Assembly: GCA_030601485.1 (NCBI GenBank)
Contig: JAUVTO010000104.1
Coordinates: forward strand, 1-6,444
Direction: 5' to 3'
Origin: Desulfobacterales bacterium
GTDB lineage: Bacteria; Desulfobacterota; Desulfobacteria; Desulfobacterales; UBA11574
Length of the DNA: 6,444 nucleotides
Part shown: positions 4,333 to 6,444 of the stretch, piece after piece
Position numbering within the stretch: the first letter of the stretch is position 1
How the letters are laid out: every line of letters starts with the position of its first letter
Made by a program: the position numbers and the translations under genes
Notes under the pieces: model-generated
Seen by the model: only the letters and a program-made list of their open reading frames with translations
What the model was told of the DNA's origin: nothing
The model's database searches: none

Positions 4333-6156
4333 ATGAAAGCTCACAACGGCAATCCCGAACATTCTAAGGAAACAAGGTCCAAGAAACCCTATCAACCAGG
4401 ACTGGATCCCGAAATGGACGCTTGGTTCACGGCATTCTTTATCGAGAACCATCTCGACCACTTCACCCACCCGGAGCAGGCCGCCGCCCCGGAGCAGGTT
4501 CGTTTCACAGTCTATACAGAAGACGATGAACGCTACTACCCCTGCTCAGACCGCATGTTTGCGGCGATTATGAGCAGAAAAGAATCTGATTTTATTCAAA
4601 GCAAATACCAAGAAGTTTTGGAGCGGATCCTGAAACTGATCGAACGTCAGATCAAAGATCAAAACGAAAAAGACTATTTGAAAGCCCTTATCAAAATAAA
4701 ATACCGGCATGAAACCCGCGATGAAATTATGATACCTTCGCGATTGGAAAAGCGTCTGATACGGATATTCTTGAATCGTACCCAGATTGAAGACCCCTAC
4801 ATTATCGAAAAAACCACCCGAAATCGTCGAGTCAGCCGGGTCCTAAACTCAGAAGGTTTTCAAAAGGCGTTGAATTATTTCGACTGCACGGATTTAACGA
4901 ACTCGCTATCGAGTCTGACACAACTCAAAGCATTGGTTGAAGATCTGGAATTAAAACGCCTGTTTTCACTGGCGGTGGAAAGCTCACTGTGGGAATCGGA
5001 TGAATCGATAGCCTATACCGAAGAAGATTTTCTGCGCATGTTCGACCATCCGTTAACCGGCAATGGAATCGAACCTCTGTCTCGATTCCTGGGCATTCAG
5101 ACCCATGGCAATCAATCGCGCGAAGTTAGCACCAAAAAGATCCTGTGGCTGGCCGATGAAGCCGGAGAATTCGTGGTCGATCTGGCTATTATTAATTACC
5201 TGGCCAAACTGGGCCACAAAATCATCATCGCTTTTAAGGGCGGTCCTCTGTTTAGCAAGGTTGACTTCGATGATGCCCAGGAAGACGAGGTGCTGCGCCG
5301 AGAGCTTGAAGGCGCTCTGTTCCTTCAGGAAAAAAACATGAGTAAAAACGAACTGGTTAAAACACTGAGAAGTGATTATGACATCATCGGCATATCCGAC
5401 GGGACCCGCGAAAACCTCAACCTATTGCTGTCATCCACAACCTTTGCCCGCATGTTTAAAGAAGTCGACGGGGTCATTTCCAGAGGTCACGACCAGAAAC
5501 GTCGGTTTTTTGATACCCGTTTTCAGTTTACCCAGGATATTTTTAACATCTCCGCAGACAATCAAGGGGCAGTTTCTATCTCCTATAAACCCAAACATCC
5601 GGCCGTAATCAAATTCTCCCACAAGGATCTGGAAAACAAAGCCAAGAAAATCATTGACCGGATAGTGGACGCCAAGAAGCACGGGATGACGGTGGTCTTT
5701 TACAGCGGAATCATCGGTTCTATTCCCGGCAGGATCTCAATGGCCAAAAAGATCATGTCGGTTCTAATCGAGTTTCTCAAACAGCAGTTTTCCATGACGT
5801 TTATCATTAATCCGTCGGAATATTTTGAACCCGGCATGGATGCCGACGATTTGATGTACATGTGGGGAATTGTTCAGCGGAGCGGCCACATCGATATCTG
5901 GCGATTTCAGACCTATGATGACATTGTTCAGGCCTTTCAGATCATGAACAGCAAGGTTCCGCCGGAATGGGTCGGCAAGGACGCCACCTTCAGCACCGGA
6001 TGCACCAAGGAGATGCGCATCGCCTTGGAAGTTCAGGTAAAGCATCCTGAAATGCAAATCATCGGACCTGCCAAGGAAAAGTTCATGCGACGCGACGAAT
6101 ACGGAGTCGGCAAAATGTATGACAAACGGCTCGGTGAAATCCTGCCGTTTAAATAA
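4333..6156 (+). CDS. Large protein with divergent DUF89/ARMT1-like core
   Basis: A 607-residue soluble protein with no signal peptide. Residues 1-265 are mostly helical and charged. Residues 268-390 resemble the DUF89 (ARMT1-like, metal-dependent damage-control phosphatase) core. 'ILWLADEAGEFVVDLAIINY' (270-289) matches the family's DNAGE...D segment, 'FKGGPLFSKVDFDDA' (301-315) its R-G-x-P-x-x-N-D-x-T-x-x-D-A segment, and 'VISRGHDQKRRF' (381-392) its GQGNxE segment. At the metal positions DNAGE reads DEAGE (D275, E276) and N-D reads S308-K309, so the usual phosphatase site appears lost or rebuilt. Residues about 430-607 form a separate conserved-looking alpha/beta region (IINPSEYFEPGMDADDL, STGCTKEM) that I cannot assign. 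The gene is monocistronic in this window, downstream of a MITE-like element and convergent with a minus-strand gene. Similarity is judged by eye; function is unknown. Confidence 0.75.
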   Translation: MKAHNGNPEHSKETRSKKPYQPGLDPEMDAWFTAFFIENHLDHFTHPEQAAAPEQVRFTVYTEDDERYYPCSDRMFAAIMSRKESDFIQSKYQEVLERILKLIERQIKDQNEKDYLKALIKIKYRHETRDEIMIPSRLEKRLIRIFLNRTQIEDPYIIEKTTRNRRVSRVLNSEGFQKALNYFDCTDLTNSLSSLTQLKALVEDLELKRLFSLAVESSLWESDESIAYTEEDFLRMFDHPLTGNGIEPLSRFLGIQTHGNQSREVSTKKILWLADEAGEFVVDLAIINYLAKLGHKIIIAFKGGPLFSKVDFDDAQEDEVLRRELEGALFLQEKNMSKNELVKTLRSDYDIIGISDGTRENLNLLLSSTTFARMFKEVDGVISRGHDQKRRFFDTRFQFTQDIFNISADNQGAVSISYKPKHPAVIKFSHKDLENKAKKIIDRIVDAKKHGMTVVFYSGIIGSIPGRISMAKKIMSVLIEFLKQQFSMTFIINPSEYFEPGMDADDLMYMWGIVQRSGHIDIWRFQTYDDIVQAFQIMNSKVPPEWVGKDATFSTGCTKEMRIALEVQVKHPEMQIIGPAKEKFMRRDEYGVGKMYDKRLGEILPFK

Positions 6157-6188
6157 AAATCCTGGCTCAGAGGACTATGCTTTGGTTT

Positions 6189-6203
6189 GCCCCTGAAAGG
6201 GGC
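6189..6203 (+). terminator. Weak terminator-like hairpin
   Basis: GCCCC / TGAAA / GGGGC forms a perfect 5-bp G/C stem with a five-base loop 33 bp after the stop of the 607-aa gene. The following bases (TGCTTTACTT) are only moderately T-rich, so this is a possible intrinsic terminator rather than a clear one. Confidence 0.4.
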
Positions 6204-6223
6204 TGCTTTACTTAAAACCGTAC

Positions 6224-6350
6224 AAGTTAAAAGTGTCTAAAGTGATCTAAAGTGCCTAAAGTTATGGTGTCGCTTCGCTCCGCTGAGTTTATATAATTGA
6301 CAGAATTCCTTAACTTTAGCTCACTTTAAACTTTAGTTCACTTCAAACTC
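6224..6350. repeat. Imperfect inverted repeat built from CTAAAGTG-like units
   Basis: The left arm (6224-6267) contains AAGTGTCTA, AAGTGATCTA, AAGTGCCTA and AAGTTA in tandem. The right arm (6308-6350), read on the opposite strand, is AAGTGAACTA, AAGTTTA, AAGTGAGCTA, AAGTTAAGG. The arms align over about 43 bases with a few mismatches and a short gap. TGTC (6268-6271) and GACA (6299-6302) lie inside the arms, and about 40 bases separate the arms. The structure lies between two convergent genes and includes the stop codon of the minus-strand one. It could be a long RNA hairpin ending both transcripts, or a mobile repeat. Confidence 0.6.
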
Positions 6351-6444
6351 TTGCAGCGTTTCTTCAGGCAGAGCCGGAGAACTCTGACCCCCACGATGCG
6401 GGACAAGCATGGCCCAAAGGATCAGGTTTTTCAGGATATTGTAG
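6333..6444 (-). CDS. C-terminal end of an unrecognised minus-strand protein (partial)
   Basis: Read on the minus strand, the last 36 codons before the TAA at 6335-6333 are open to the window edge. They begin 'YNILKNLILWAMLVPHRGGQ' and end 'LPEETLQEFEVN'. The balanced composition and the acidic helix before a natural-looking stop suggest a genuine C-terminus. The gene would be convergent with the 607-aa gene. Its last residues are encoded by one arm of the neighbouring inverted repeat. No family is recognised, and the fragment is short enough that a chance open frame cannot be excluded. Confidence 0.45.
   Translation of the reverse strand, partial: YNILKNLILWAMLVPHRGGQSSPALPEETLQEFEVN

Overview
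This 6.4-kb window looks like chromosomal DNA from an anaerobic deltaproteobacterium (Desulfobacterota, Desulfobacterales-like). That is an inference from gene style: a PilZ protein with an N-terminal helix, a long protein with a DUF89/ARMT1-like core, and a REP-like 'GTCATTCCGGCGAAAGCCGGAATCCAG'-type repeat common in such genomes. No rRNA, tRNA or taxonomic marker is present, so the assignment is tentative. Almost everything lies on the + strand.

Left part (1-1136): three small, well-spaced regulatory genes. They are a PilZ-domain protein (possible c-di-GMP effector, 5' end perhaps outside the window), a short CI-like helix-turn-helix protein with a coiled-coil tail, and a 76-aa KH-domain RNA-binding protein of the KhpA type, away from its usual ribosomal-protein neighbourhood.

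Middle (1137-3631): two calcineurin-like metallophosphoesterases from clearly different branches. The first is soluble, has an unusual N-D-D in place of GNH[DE], and is preceded by a possible 22-codon ORF that carries the good ribosome binding site and overlaps its start codon (ATGA). The second has four predicted membrane segments followed by a complete YkuE/YaeI-type catalytic domain.

Scar region (3632-4332): a strong hairpin, then a frameshifted and truncated gene of the HVO_A0114/COG4190 putative DNA-binding (antitoxin-like) family, then a roughly 132-bp non-autonomous element. The element has terminal inverted repeats, two perfect internal hairpins and an 8-bp direct repeat (CAAGTATT) on each side. 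It sits about 40 bp upstream of the next gene.

Right part (4333-6444): one 607-aa gene with a divergent DUF89-like core whose metal-ligand positions appear substituted, plus an unassigned C-terminal domain. It is followed by a roughly 127-bp imperfect inverted repeat built from CTAAAGTG-like units. Overlapping that repeat is the C-terminal end of an unrecognised minus-strand gene that runs out of the window.

The genes do not form one obvious pathway. The window reads as a housekeeping/accessory mixture with mobile-element and decayed-gene scars between 3.7 and 4.3 kb. The best candidates for something undescribed are the DUF89-like protein with altered metal site and the transposition-marked repeat element.
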